In this document: piece by piece, positions 1 to 8,398 of the stretch
How the letters are laid out: every line of letters begins with the position of its first letter
Numbering within the stretch: the first letter of the stretch is position 1
Assembly: GCA_023898405.1 (NCBI GenBank)
Contig: CP060221.1
Span: 2,185,501 to 2,249,500, forward strand
Length of the DNA stretch: 64,000 nucleotides
Origin: Myxococcales bacterium
GTDB taxonomy: Bacteria; Myxococcota; UBA727; JABDBI01
Direction of reading: 5' to 3'
Position numbers and translations under genes: made by a program
The notes under the pieces: model-generated
The model's database searches: none
Seen by the model: only the letters and a program-made list of their open reading frames with translations
Told to the model about the DNA's origin: nothing

Positions 1-508
1 GGTGAGAGCGGGTTGTATCCTCTGTAACAAATGCAGTTTTGAGATTTTCTCCTATGGCAAAACTTAAAGCTTCTTCCGAAGTTTTCTTGAGTGTATCGAG
101 GTTCCAATTTTCTACCAATTGGCGAACTGGGCTGGTGCCCAAAAAACAATAGGCCGCAATTTCAATGCCAGCTTCTTGTTGTATGCGCACGATGGGCTCA
201 ATATCTTTCTTAAGTGTACGCGCAGCGCAGTTAAGTTTGATAGAAAGTCGATTTTGAGCCGCGAATTTGGCCAGCGCTAAAACGTCATTGTAGGCTCTTG
301 GACCCGCGCCCGGGAGCCCAATGTCTGCGATAGTGATGCCCAATCGATCCATAAGCTTTAAAAGCTCAATTTTTTTCTCGATGCTCGGATCATGGATTGA
401 TGGAGATTGAATACCGTCTCTTAGTGTCTCGTCGCACAATTCAACGGCAGGAAAAAAATTTTCTTTTTGGTAAGTATTCCAATCGAAAACCAAATCATAT
501 TCGCTCAT
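1..508 (-). CDS. DRE-TIM metallolyase-family acyltransferase (2-isopropylmalate/homocitrate synthase-like), partial
   Basis: The gene starts at 508 (ATG) and runs off the left edge of the window, so only the N-terminal ~169 residues are visible. Residues 23-35 read CDETLRDGIQSPS, the metal-binding signature of the pyruvate-carboxyltransferase (HMGL-like) TIM barrel. A later TEDTTRS motif near residue 163 is the kind seen in isopropylmalate synthase relatives. The family condenses acetyl-CoA with a 2-oxo acid, or cleaves such products, in the cytoplasm. The strand from ILxxMDxLGI to ADIGLPGAG also fits the barrel. The start lies 13 nt downstream of the thiolase stop, so the two form an operon. 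Which oxo acid is used cannot be told from the fragment; homocitrate, citramalate or isopropylmalate synthase are alternatives. Confidence 0.75.
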   Translation of the reverse strand, partial: MSEYDLVFDWNTYQKENFFPAVELCDETLRDGIQSPSIHDPSIEKKIELLKLMDRLGITIADIGLPGAGPRAYNDVLALAKFAAQNRLSIKLNCAARTLKKDIEPIVRIQQEAGIEIAAYCFLGTSPVRQLVENWNLDTLKKTSEEALSFAIGENLKTAFVTEDTTRSH

Positions 509-521
509 AAGCGCTCCTTAT

Positions 522-1718
522 CTATAGAAAAGATTGTATCAGAAGTGCTATGCCTTGACCGCCGCCAATACAGGCTGAGCCAAGTCCTAAAGCATTGCTT
601 GACGTTTTAAGTGAGTGAAGTAAATGAGCGCTAATACGTGCGCCAGATGCGCCAAGAGGGTGACCAATCGCAATGGCTCCACCATGAATATTCAGTTTAT
701 TTTCGTCAATTTTTAATTCTTTTTTTACCGCGAGCACCTGCGGAGCAAATGCTTCATTGACTTCTATCATGCTCATATCTGCAAGGTCTAGTTGAGACTT
801 TTCTAGGCATTGCTTGATGGCTGGAACAGGGCCAATTCCCATTATTTTTGGATCACAGCCGGCTATGCCAAAATTGATCAGCTCTCCTAAAGGATTAAGG
901 CCATGTTTCATGGCAAATGATTCTCTGCACATGATCAAGGCTGCTGCTCCATCGCAAATACCTGAGGCAGCTCCAGCGTGAATGACTCCATCCGCTTTAA
1001 AAACTTTAGGAAGTTTTTTTAATGCTTCAAGAGTTGTGGTGGGCCGAGGGTGTTCATCGTGCTCAAGTATCTGTGGTCTTTTGGAAGAACCACATTCAAT
1101 GGGGCTTATTTCATCTGAATATTTACCTTCTTTTAAAGCTTGAGCGTAGCGTGTTTGGCTTAAGACAGAATACTCATCAACCTCGTCTTGGCTTATTTCG
1201 TATTTGATCGCTAAATTTTCAGCTGTAATGGCCATGGGCATGTTGACATAGGTATCATTGAGACTTTCCCAAAGACTGTCTTCCAGTTTTCCCTGGCCCA
1301 AACTCAAACCTTTGCGAGCCCCTCGAATAATATGGGGAGATTGACTTAGATTTTCTGCCCCTCCTACCAACACACACTGGCTTTCTTTTGATGAAAGCAG
1401 GCGAGCCCCTTGAATGATGGCCTCAAAGCCTGATCCGCATAAACGATTTACAGTGAGCGCTGGCACCGAATTGGGAATTTCACATTCAAGCCCAATGTGC
1501 CGTGCAAGATAAAGCGCATCTTTTGAAGTTTGTAAGACGTTGCCAAAGATAACGTGTTCAATATGCTCAGGAGCTAAATGTGCGCTCGTCAGAGCGGCTT
1601 TTGAAGCATGCACACCAAGTTTAGTTGCGCTGAGCTTTTCTAAGGATCCGAGATAGGTGCCAAAGGGATTTCTTTTGGCTGCTACAAAAAATATTTTCTC
1701 ATCACTGAGTTTCTTCAT
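522..1718 (-). CDS. acetyl-CoA acetyltransferase (thiolase)
   Basis: A 398-aa thiolase, the usual length for the family. It catalyses thiolytic cleavage of 3-ketoacyl-CoA, or the reverse condensation of two acetyl-CoA, in the cytoplasm. The nucleophilic Cys lies in NRLCGSGFEA (Cys94). The C-terminal half has GGAIAIGHPLGASGAR with the catalytic His, and SACIGGGQG with the second catalytic Cys. The start at 1718 is preferred over an in-frame ATG at 1733 because GAGG sits 6 nt upstream of it. It is the first gene of a minus-strand pair with the DRE-TIM enzyme. Biosynthetic versus degradative role is not decided by sequence; the C-terminal signature resembles class II (acetoacetyl-CoA) thiolases. 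Confidence 0.93.
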   Translation of the reverse strand: MKKLSDEKIFFVAAKRNPFGTYLGSLEKLSATKLGVHASKAALTSAHLAPEHIEHVIFGNVLQTSKDALYLARHIGLECEIPNSVPALTVNRLCGSGFEAIIQGARLLSSKESQCVLVGGAENLSQSPHIIRGARKGLSLGQGKLEDSLWESLNDTYVNMPMAITAENLAIKYEISQDEVDEYSVLSQTRYAQALKEGKYSDEISPIECGSSKRPQILEHDEHPRPTTTLEALKKLPKVFKADGVIHAGAASGICDGAAALIMCRESFAMKHGLNPLGELINFGIAGCDPKIMGIGPVPAIKQCLEKSQLDLADMSMIEVNEAFAPQVLAVKKELKIDENKLNIHGGAIAIGHPLGASGARISAHLLHSLKTSSNALGLGSACIGGGQGIALLIQSFL

Positions 1719-1998
1719 GCAATGCCTCGTCAATCAAAAGTTAGAATCTTTTAAAAAACAAAGATGAGGATTGTTTTATGCGAAAATTATGCGTGTTGTG
1801 AACTCATACTCTTAAATTTTTTGAAAAGTGATAACAAATTTTAAAATTAAAAATCAAACAGCAAATTTCTTAATTTTAATCAGTGAAATTGCTTAGTTGG
1901 TTGGCGGATAAAAAAGTATATTTATTACGGTTTAGGTAATAAAATGATAACATGGTGTACCTGCTAGTAAATTTTTTAAAAAAACATAGAGATATGTG
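1719..1998. promoter_or_regulatory. divergent AT-rich intergenic region
   Basis: About 280 bp between the divergent thiolase and channel-like genes, strongly AT-rich. It must carry promoters in both directions. No convincing -35/-10 pair or operator palindrome was identified by eye. Confidence 0.4.
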
Positions 1999-3045
1999 AT
2001 GGTTGATGTAGTTAAAGATCGTAAAGAAACTCGCATCAATGAGAAATTGTCACCACTATTTCTTAGTTTAGTCGTGTTGATTACGGTGTGTTTATTGGCT
2101 TTGAGCTTTTATTTGCGTGTTAGTTATTTTTACTCGACCGACAAAGCTTTTATTTATGAGCAAGTTACTCCTAAAGTTCTCAAACAATTTGAGGGTTTTC
2201 CCGATCTGATAACAGTGGGGCTTAATATAGAGCAGTTTCAGGTATTTGATGTCGCCAAAGATAACTTTGAGTTTTCGGGGACTTTATGGTTTTCCATGGG
2301 TAAGGGGTCTCTATCCTTAGAAACTCTAGAAAAATTTCGCTTTGATCGTGGTACTATTTTGCATCGCTCAGAACCTAATATGAGTATTAGCCGCAACAGT
2401 ATCATTGTGCGCTATTTGGTGCGTGTTGCTTTTAATTCTGGGCTTAATTTTCAAGATTTTCCACTTGATGATCACCTGGTAACCCTTATTTTAAGCAATC
2501 CATTTTTGGAGCCTGAAGAAGCACTGTTTGATACTTCAACAGCAAATTTTACGATTGATTCAGAGCTTCAGCCTTTTGGGTGGGAGCTGAACACTAAATC
2601 AGCGCGTACTGGATTTGCGAGTGTCCATTTATCCGAGCAACAAAATAGTTTTGTTTTTTCTCAACCAGTTGTTCAATTTAGTTTAGAAGTAGAACGTTAT
2701 GGTATAAGATTTTTATTGACTATATTGTTACCAATTATTCTGATTTTTTGTATTATGTGTTTTTCCTTGGCATTAGAGCCTACTCAAAGCTTATCTATAG
2801 CATCAGGTGGAGTTACAGCTATTATAGCTTATCGCTTTGTTATCGAACAACTTTCACCTAAATCTGGTGATCTAATGCTCTCTGATAACTTCTTTTTTCT
2901 TATACTAGCCGGCGCTTTGATGCTTTTTGTTTTAATAAGTTTAGATATTTTTTTAGGTGGACTAAAAATGTATGTTAAAAAAATATCTTTAGTCGTTATA
3001 AATTTATTTATCCTGGGAGTTTCTATAACGCTTCTTTTGCCGTGA
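1999..3045 (+). CDS. pentameric ligand-gated ion channel (Cys-loop-like) family membrane protein
   Basis: A 348-aa membrane protein with the layout of prokaryotic pentameric ligand-gated channels. There is an N-terminal hydrophobic segment (about residues 18-42), then a ~180-residue beta-rich extracytoplasmic domain containing FPLDDH at 154-159. This matches the FPxD element of the Cys/Pro-loop. Four membrane segments follow from about residue 237. The first contains ILLPIIL, and the second is a Ser/Thr/Ala-rich M2-like helix ending in YRFVIEQLSPKSGDL. The loop cysteines are absent, as is normal in bacteria. ATG at 1999 (GAG about 7 nt upstream) is preferred to GTG at 1996. The next gene starts 7 nt after the stop and encodes a ligand-binding chimera, suggesting the two work together. 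The family call comes from motif order and topology only. Confidence 0.68.
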   Translation: MVDVVKDRKETRINEKLSPLFLSLVVLITVCLLALSFYLRVSYFYSTDKAFIYEQVTPKVLKQFEGFPDLITVGLNIEQFQVFDVAKDNFEFSGTLWFSMGKGSLSLETLEKFRFDRGTILHRSEPNMSISRNSIIVRYLVRVAFNSGLNFQDFPLDDHLVTLILSNPFLEPEEALFDTSTANFTIDSELQPFGWELNTKSARTGFASVHLSEQQNSFVFSQPVVQFSLEVERYGIRFLLTILLPIILIFCIMCFSLALEPTQSLSIASGGVTAIIAYRFVIEQLSPKSGDLMLSDNFFFLILAGALMLFVLISLDIFLGGLKMYVKKISLVVINLFILGVSITLLLP

Positions 3046-3052
3046 GTTAGTC

Positions 3053-5368
3053 GTGAAAAAAATTTTTAAAAATATATTATTGTTTATTATTCCAGCAGTT
3101 CTTGCAGGAATCACATTTGGAATTACAACGTATTTTGTATTTTCACCTAAACCAGTAAAAGAATATAAAACACTTCATGAAATAACTGACTATGCAAATA
3201 CGCTGCCCGAGCAGCCTCCTTCCGATGATAATAATTGGTTGGATCCCTATTACGTTAAATTTGATGAAAGTCGATTGCCAGCTTGGCCCATGCGTTTTTT
3301 GGCGTGGCTTAAACTTGGGCAGTCGCAGCCTTGGAGCCCCCAATTTTTGGCATCCCAAATGATAAAGTTGAGTCTGGAAAGTAAAAAATTAGGCAGGGAA
3401 GATGGTAGTAAAAATATAATTCATATTAAGGCAAATGGTTCCGTATCAGCCTATATTTTTGGCGACGTTCAAGGTGCGTTTCACTCTATGGTGAGAAATC
3501 TAAATTATTTAAAGAAAAGAGGTGTGATAAATAATGAATTAGAAATCATAGAACCAAAAGTTTTCTTTGTATTTAATGGTGATTATATAGATAGATCGGC
3601 TTACAATGTAGATTCACTTATATTAATGACAATTCTTTTGGAAAAAAATCCTGAGCGCGTGATCTACCTCCCAGGCAATCACGAATACAATGGGCACTGG
3701 GAGGATTTTGGACTTAAAAGAGAATTATTTATTAGAGGCAGGGCGTTGTCGCATCAGGAAATACCTTTTAAAAGACAGGTTCTTACATTCTTTAAAACTC
3801 TTCCGCAGTCTGTGTATATAAGCGGCGAAGACGACACAGCCGAAGTTATCAGAATATCATTTCATCCAAAGAGTGATTTAAAATATGATGAAAGTGCTAT
3901 TTCTACCGATATTGTTGAGCATGAAAAAAATGTCGAAAATATTGATTTAAAAAATGTGAAGAAATCTGAAAAAAGTATTGATGTAATTGCAAGTTTTCAG
4001 ACTGAAAATTGGCGTCTTCATAATCGCATAAAAAAAGGATTAGGCTTTCTAGACCAGGATCATGGAGCTTCTGCTTGGGCTGTTTTGTCTTCACCAATAT
4101 TGGTTCATAAAAAATATTTAGATTTTCATTCTGATGCTTTTGTTAGACTTGATGTCGGAGGGAAAGTGTCTGATGCGAGCATAACGCTCTTTCATCAAGA
4201 TACAAGGATGATGCGAGGCTATGAGATTAACAGTCCGCTCAATGTTGTGACCGGGAAATTAGCTCTTTTAAATCAATCAAACGAGCCACGTCAGGTAATA
4301 AAGCTTGCATCGAGTATGTCGTTAGTCCAAGGAGTTCCAACTATGGGGCAGATGGCAAAACTAGGGCTTAATGTAGCTGTTAATCATGCTAATAGAACTC
4401 ATGAAAATGAGACACCTGTATACAGGTTGTATATTGATAACGATAATTATATTCCGCAATTGGCTCGAAATAACGTCGAGTCATACTTAAAAATGGGGAT
4501 AAAATACATACTATTTCCTGTAGGTACTCCAACAACGCTTTCTTATGTGGATGAATTACAAAAAAATGACGCACTTCTTCTTTTTCCTATCACGGGAGCA
4601 GAGGCTTTAAGAAACAATAGCTACAAAAATATTATAAATTTTAGAGTAGGTTATATGAGTGAAGCTATTGAATTGGTGAAGCATTTAAAAAAAGAATACG
4701 GGGTAGTTAAGTTTGCATTTTTATATCAGAACGATAGCTTTGGATTGCCAATTTTTAAAACAGCGGTCAAAGAACTCCATAAGATGGGGCTTAACTCTGT
4801 TGTGCCATTACCCTATACAAGGGGCAATATTAGTTTTGATACGCAGATAAAAGAACTACAAAAAACTCAGCCGGATGCTTTAGGATTTTTTTGTACAGCA
4901 AAAGCAGCGAGGGAGTTTATTCGCCAAGCGGGCATCAATGTTGTTGCCAATATGAAATTATTTGGAATTTCTTTTGCGGGTGAATTAACGATAAAGAATT
5001 TTGCGGCTCGTAATGGAATTGATATTCTTTTTGCCGCTGTTGTTCCAAATCCAAAAACAAGTGCTTTACCTATTGTTGTAGATTACCGTGAGACTCTTGA
5101 CGAACTTGATTTACCCTACGATGTCTACTCCTTGGAAAGCTATATAATGGCTCGACTTTTTATTGAAGTAGTTGAAAACATCGGTAGTCAAGTTACTCCG
5201 CAAAAAGTGTTACAAAAACTAACTTCTTTGAAAAACTACAATTTCTATGGACTAAATCTCAGTTATAATCCTAAAAATCAAACTTTAAATGAGTTTATGT
5301 GGCTCGAGACAAAAGCAGATGAAGACTGGCAGCGAGTGTCGACAACAAAAATGGAATATGAACGATGA
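3053..5368 (+). CDS. membrane-anchored PPP-type metallophosphatase fused to a type I periplasmic ligand-binding domain
   Basis: A 771-aa protein starting with GTG. An N-terminal membrane anchor (about residues 8-30) is followed by a PPP-family metallophosphoesterase core: GDVQG at 137-141, GDYIDR at 176-181 and GNHE at 208-211. Gln instead of His in GDxHG also occurs in some ApaH-type enzymes. From about residue 415 to 765 comes a branched-chain-amino-acid-binding-type periplasmic domain, beginning IKLASSMSLVQGVPTMGQ and continuing with a DGLELA-like helix and the two Rossmann-like lobes. The topology implies that both domains lie outside the cytoplasm. No clear Shine-Dalgarno precedes the GTG, so translational coupling to the upstream channel-like gene is likely. 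I know no characterised protein with this domain pair; the ligand and phosphatase substrate are unknown. Confidence 0.75.
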   Translation: MKKIFKNILLFIIPAVLAGITFGITTYFVFSPKPVKEYKTLHEITDYANTLPEQPPSDDNNWLDPYYVKFDESRLPAWPMRFLAWLKLGQSQPWSPQFLASQMIKLSLESKKLGREDGSKNIIHIKANGSVSAYIFGDVQGAFHSMVRNLNYLKKRGVINNELEIIEPKVFFVFNGDYIDRSAYNVDSLILMTILLEKNPERVIYLPGNHEYNGHWEDFGLKRELFIRGRALSHQEIPFKRQVLTFFKTLPQSVYISGEDDTAEVIRISFHPKSDLKYDESAISTDIVEHEKNVENIDLKNVKKSEKSIDVIASFQTENWRLHNRIKKGLGFLDQDHGASAWAVLSSPILVHKKYLDFHSDAFVRLDVGGKVSDASITLFHQDTRMMRGYEINSPLNVVTGKLALLNQSNEPRQVIKLASSMSLVQGVPTMGQMAKLGLNVAVNHANRTHENETPVYRLYIDNDNYIPQLARNNVESYLKMGIKYILFPVGTPTTLSYVDELQKNDALLLFPITGAEALRNNSYKNIINFRVGYMSEAIELVKHLKKEYGVVKFAFLYQNDSFGLPIFKTAVKELHKMGLNSVVPLPYTRGNISFDTQIKELQKTQPDALGFFCTAKAAREFIRQAGINVVANMKLFGISFAGELTIKNFAARNGIDILFAAVVPNPKTSALPIVVDYRETLDELDLPYDVYSLESYIMARLFIEVVENIGSQVTPQKVLQKLTSLKNYNFYGLNLSYNPKNQTLNEFMWLETKADEDWQRVSTTKMEYER

Positions 5369-5551
5369 CAAAGCAGGCTTTTGGCCGCTTAAACGATGTG
5401 CTATAGGTGGCTGTACCAAATTTAATTGATTAGTTATTGTTAGATGAATGTAAATTTAAATCCTCGTATGGTCTGAGATAAATTTATCTTTTTGAGATGT
5501 TTGTAAAGTTCACGTTATTATTGCTTTGGTGCGCAGTGGGAGTAAGAGCGA

Positions 5552-6199
5552 ATGATTAAAAAAATATTGGCGCTATGTCTGGCACTTTTTTTGAGCCAAG
5601 GTCTGTTTTCTAAAGAGATTGTAGTGGGAGTAGAATTTATTACTCCAAAAGAGTGGGCAGTGATGTTTACTCCTCTCGTTTTGAGTGATCCGATCAGCGC
5701 AAAGCTCGCTGTGGAATACCGTCTTCACCGAAAATTAAATTTAGTTTTTCCTCTTGAGGCAAAATGGATGGATTATCGCTGGGCAATTAAGGGCGTTGGG
5801 AGTCTATTTAGCGACGCTGATGTGCCTGAGTACTGGTATCGCCCCGATGCCGTTATTAAACCAGGATGGAATTTTGATTATTCACAAATTCATTTTTCAG
5901 GGGGAGCTGGAGTTAAATATTTTCCTTTTGGAGAATCCATGAATGATGCATTTTTTATCAAAACTACAGCATTGATTGGCATGGAAAGACTTGATGCCTT
6001 TGGGGCAGAGGGAATAAGGGATGGGCTTATTTTTACCCATACGCTTACATTGGGTTATACGTGGGTGAAAGATTTTTTTGCTTTTGGTTTTGAAGTAGGT
6101 GAAGAGTGGACCTATCACACTAATCCTATCGCCAAGATGCCGCGACTTTTTGCCGGCTTTTCTCCAGTCTTACAAGCAACCTTGGGTTTTACACTTTAA
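5552..6199 (+). CDS. predicted outer-membrane beta-barrel protein
   Basis: A 215-aa secreted protein with a clear signal peptide (KK, hydrophobic stretch, cleavage near SQGLFS-KE). The mature part is rich in aromatic residues and alternating polar/hydrophobic strands such as HFSGGAGVKYFPFGE and TLTLGYTWVKDFFAFGFEV. It ends in LQATLGFTL, consistent with an 8- to 10-stranded barrel, though the last residue is Leu rather than Phe/Trp. A GGGAG Shine-Dalgarno lies upstream of ATG 5552. The gene sits immediately before moaC (22 nt), but a functional link is not evident. Confidence 0.6.
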   Translation: MIKKILALCLALFLSQGLFSKEIVVGVEFITPKEWAVMFTPLVLSDPISAKLAVEYRLHRKLNLVFPLEAKWMDYRWAIKGVGSLFSDADVPEYWYRPDAVIKPGWNFDYSQIHFSGGAGVKYFPFGESMNDAFFIKTTALIGMERLDAFGAEGIRDGLIFTHTLTLGYTWVKDFFAFGFEVGEEWTYHTNPIAKMPRLFAGFSPVLQATLGFTL

Positions 6200-6221
6200 T
6201 TTTTTTAGCTAGTTGGGAGAA

Positions 6222-6701
6222 ATGAATGAAAACATATTCTCCCATATTGTCGACGATCAAGCAGGAATGGTCGATATCAGCAATAAAAGAACGACTCTAC
6301 GTCAAGCTCAAGCACGTGGGCGTGTAAAAATTCCTGCTAAGCTTAGAGAGCAATTGTCCAAAAGTTCTCAGGTTAATCAAAAAGGTCCGGTTTTTCAGAC
6401 CGCCATTTTGGCTGGCACCATGGCCGTAAAAAATACGGCTCAGCTTATTCCCTTATGTCATAACATCAGTTTGAGCAGCATTAAGTTTGATATTTCTTTA
6501 AAAGATTGTGTCATTGAAATTAATTGTTTCGTAAAAACACAGGCCAATACCGGTGTGGAAATGGAAGCCCTCACAGGGGTGAGTGTTGCAGCGCTCACTA
6601 TCTTTGACATGTGTAAATCCATTTCTTCGGAAATAGTCATAGAGGACATCCATGTTGTTAAAAAGACGGGAGGAAAGCATGACTACACTGCCAAAACTTA
6701 A
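6222..6701 (+). CDS. moaC: cyclic pyranopterin monophosphate synthase MoaC
   Basis: A 159-aa MoaC, which converts the MoaA product to cyclic pyranopterin monophosphate in molybdenum cofactor synthesis. The signature MVDISNK near the N-terminus, LIPLCHN, and TGVEMEALTGVSVAALTIFD are all present, followed by the usual KTGGK near the C-terminus. ATG 6222 gives the family length. A GGGAG lies only ~2 nt upstream, and a TTG at 6213 in the same frame is an alternative start. The 3' end overlaps mobA-moaD by 23 bp, so the genes are co-translated. Confidence 0.95.
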   Translation: MNENIFSHIVDDQAGMVDISNKRTTLRQAQARGRVKIPAKLREQLSKSSQVNQKGPVFQTAILAGTMAVKNTAQLIPLCHNISLSSIKFDISLKDCVIEINCFVKTQANTGVEMEALTGVSVAALTIFDMCKSISSEIVIEDIHVVKKTGGKHDYTAKT

Positions 6702-7500
6702 GGGGCTTGTTTTAGGAGGCGGTAAGAGTTCGCGTATGAAAGAGCCAAAAGCCTGGATAAATTATAGCGGCCTTCCACAATGGAAAAGATGTGAAGAAAT
6801 TTTATCATTGGTATGTGATGAAGTGTTTTTTTCCACTTCGCCTTTATTAACTAAGCCGATAGATGTCGATAATGAGCGCTTAATAGAGGATATTTTTGTA
6901 AAGCCATGCGGTCCCTTGGGAGGAATAATTTCGGCCTTTTATGCCATGCCAAATAATGCATTTTTTGTGTTGGCTTGCGATATGCCTAAATTTAACGAGA
7001 ATGCTGTTCAGTTTTTACTTTCCAGGCGCTCTTTAGAGCATTTGGCGACGGTGTTTGTTAATCAACAAGAAAACATTGAGCCATTATGTGGTATCTATGA
7101 ACCTGCCATTTTTCCACATCTGCTAAAAATGTGGAGTCAGAAGAAAAATTGCCCCAGAAAGATTCTATCGTGTCTCGACGTAAAGCGTATTGCTCCTCAA
7201 GATTTTTCTTGGCTAAAAAATATTAATTTTCCACATGAGATTGAATCAGACGATTCTAAAAAAAAGCTTAGGCTTAACTTTTATGCAAGCCTAAGAGAGA
7301 GCATGGGGTGCTCTAGCATGGAGTTTCATAGTCAAGCATCAAATGTGGCAGAATTATTTAGTGAAATCTCGCGTATCTATAATCTTTCTCTCAATGATAC
7401 CGCCGTGCGTTTTGCCAAAAATAACGCATTGGTCGATGCGCGATGTGCGATACACGATGGAGACAGTATTATTTTTATTCCTCCTGTCTCGGGTGGATGA
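6679..7500 (+). CDS. MobA-MoaD fusion: molybdopterin guanylyltransferase joined to molybdopterin synthase small subunit
   Basis: A 273-aa protein with two Moco domains. Residues 1-180 match MobA (Moco guanylyltransferase). They have LVLGGGKSSRMKEPKAW as the nucleotide loop, CGPLGG, and VLACDMP as the metal-binding Asp motif. From about residue 193 a ubiquitin-fold MoaD domain begins (LRLNFYASLRE) and ends precisely in IFIPPVSGG. The terminal GG is the tail that MoeB adenylates and that carries the thiocarboxylate sulfur. ATG 6679 has a perfect GGGAGGAAA Shine-Dalgarno and overlaps the end of moaC. The fusion would tether the sulfur carrier to the enzyme that finishes the cofactor. The partner subunit MoaE is in a second fusion at 14250. 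Confidence 0.88.
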   Translation: MTTLPKLKGLVLGGGKSSRMKEPKAWINYSGLPQWKRCEEILSLVCDEVFFSTSPLLTKPIDVDNERLIEDIFVKPCGPLGGIISAFYAMPNNAFFVLACDMPKFNENAVQFLLSRRSLEHLATVFVNQQENIEPLCGIYEPAIFPHLLKMWSQKKNCPRKILSCLDVKRIAPQDFSWLKNINFPHEIESDDSKKKLRLNFYASLRESMGCSSMEFHSQASNVAELFSEISRIYNLSLNDTAVRFAKNNALVDARCAIHDGDSIIFIPPVSGG

Positions 7501-7522
7501 TTGGATGAAAAAAGGATATCTG

Positions 7523-8230
7523 ATGAGTTTAAAAGAAAAAATATTGATAGCAGTAATTGGATTGGCAGGTTTTTTTGTTAACGCTCAAAATACCAATGAT
7601 GCCCAACTTCAAAAGCTAGAGGTTCCCAAAAAAGCTTCCTCTACCCAATCTCAAACTGTGGCTACAACAAACACTCAAACTACTTCTAAAAATTCTAATA
7701 CATCTATGAATGCTGCTGAGGCTTTTAAATTTGAGTTAGAAAAATTGTTAGGCCAAGCTGTGCGCGACAAGCAGGGGAAAGTGCTTCATGTGATAGAAAA
7801 CCAAAGCCAGACGCATTCCAAAGAGCACTATGTGATGGTGCGAGTGAAAAATTTTAAGATCAGAAAGAACGAAAAGGGACGCATTCGCGTGGTGCTTTGG
7901 GATGGTCCTGAAAATTATGGAAAAGAGAATATGAAGCCTTTTCGTTCGTCTTCTTATTGGGCCAAAGAAGCGCCTAATGGTGAGATGATTTTTAAAATTG
8001 GTGGGCTAGAGATTGGTAAACAGTATGCTTTTTTTGCTCACTTCGATAAAAGCAACAATGGAAAAGTAAACAGACTTTTTGGTATTCCAACTGAACCATA
8101 TATTTTTAGCAATAATAAAAACCAAGGCAAAGGACCTGGCCTTACTCGCGAGGGGCTTTCTCCACCAAAATATGAAAATACTTTGGTGACATACACAACG
8201 CCTGGGCAAGAGATCGAGATGAGTTTTTGA
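7523..8230 (+). CDS. secreted DUF2141-like protein
   Basis: A 235-aa protein with a signal peptide (MSLKEKILIAVIGLAGFFVNAQ), a Gln/Thr/Ser-rich linker, and a C-terminal domain resembling DUF2141. That domain carries GRIRVVLWD, QYAFFAHFDKSNNGKVNRLFGIPTE and FSNN-type motifs. The family is a periplasmic or surface beta-sandwich of unknown function. ATG 7523 is chosen because AGGA lies 6 nt upstream and the signal peptide starts cleanly there; ATG 7505 is an alternative. It lies 22 nt after mobA-moaD, so it is probably co-transcribed, but nothing suggests a cofactor role. Confidence 0.65.
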   Translation: MSLKEKILIAVIGLAGFFVNAQNTNDAQLQKLEVPKKASSTQSQTVATTNTQTTSKNSNTSMNAAEAFKFELEKLLGQAVRDKQGKVLHVIENQSQTHSKEHYVMVRVKNFKIRKNEKGRIRVVLWDGPENYGKENMKPFRSSSYWAKEAPNGEMIFKIGGLEIGKQYAFFAHFDKSNNGKVNRLFGIPTEPYIFSNNKNQGKGPGLTREGLSPPKYENTLVTYTTPGQEIEMSF

Positions 8231-8285
8231 TTTCAAGAGAGATCCGTTATGCCTATTATTACGTTGTCATCCCTTTTTGAACCAG

Positions 8286-8345
8286 ATCACGTGTCATCCC
8301 CGCCTGGCGCGGGGATGATAGCGGACAGAGGTGATGACATGTGAT
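8286..8345. repeat. REP-like GC-rich palindrome between convergent genes
   Basis: A perfect 10-bp inverted repeat TCATCCCCGC/GCGGGGATGA (8294-8303 and 8309-8318) with a 5-nt loop. It is nested inside an outer imperfect arm pair, ATCACGTGTCATC at the start and GATGACATGTGAT at the end. There is no T-run, so it is more like a dispersed REP/palindromic element than a classical terminator. It lies between the DUF2141-like gene (+) and the lipoprotein gene (-). Confidence 0.6.
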
Positions 8346-8351
8346 AGTGGT

Positions 8352-8388
8352 CAAAATAGTTTCGAAGGTTGTCAAAAAACTATTTTCA
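8352..8388. terminator. candidate stem-loop between convergent genes
   Basis: An AT-rich inverted repeat, AAAATAGTTT near 8353 and AAACTATTTT near 8377, just downstream of the minus-strand lipoprotein gene end (8399). It could stop transcription from that gene; the U-tract is weak. Confidence 0.3.
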
Positions 8389-8398
8389 AAACAATCTC

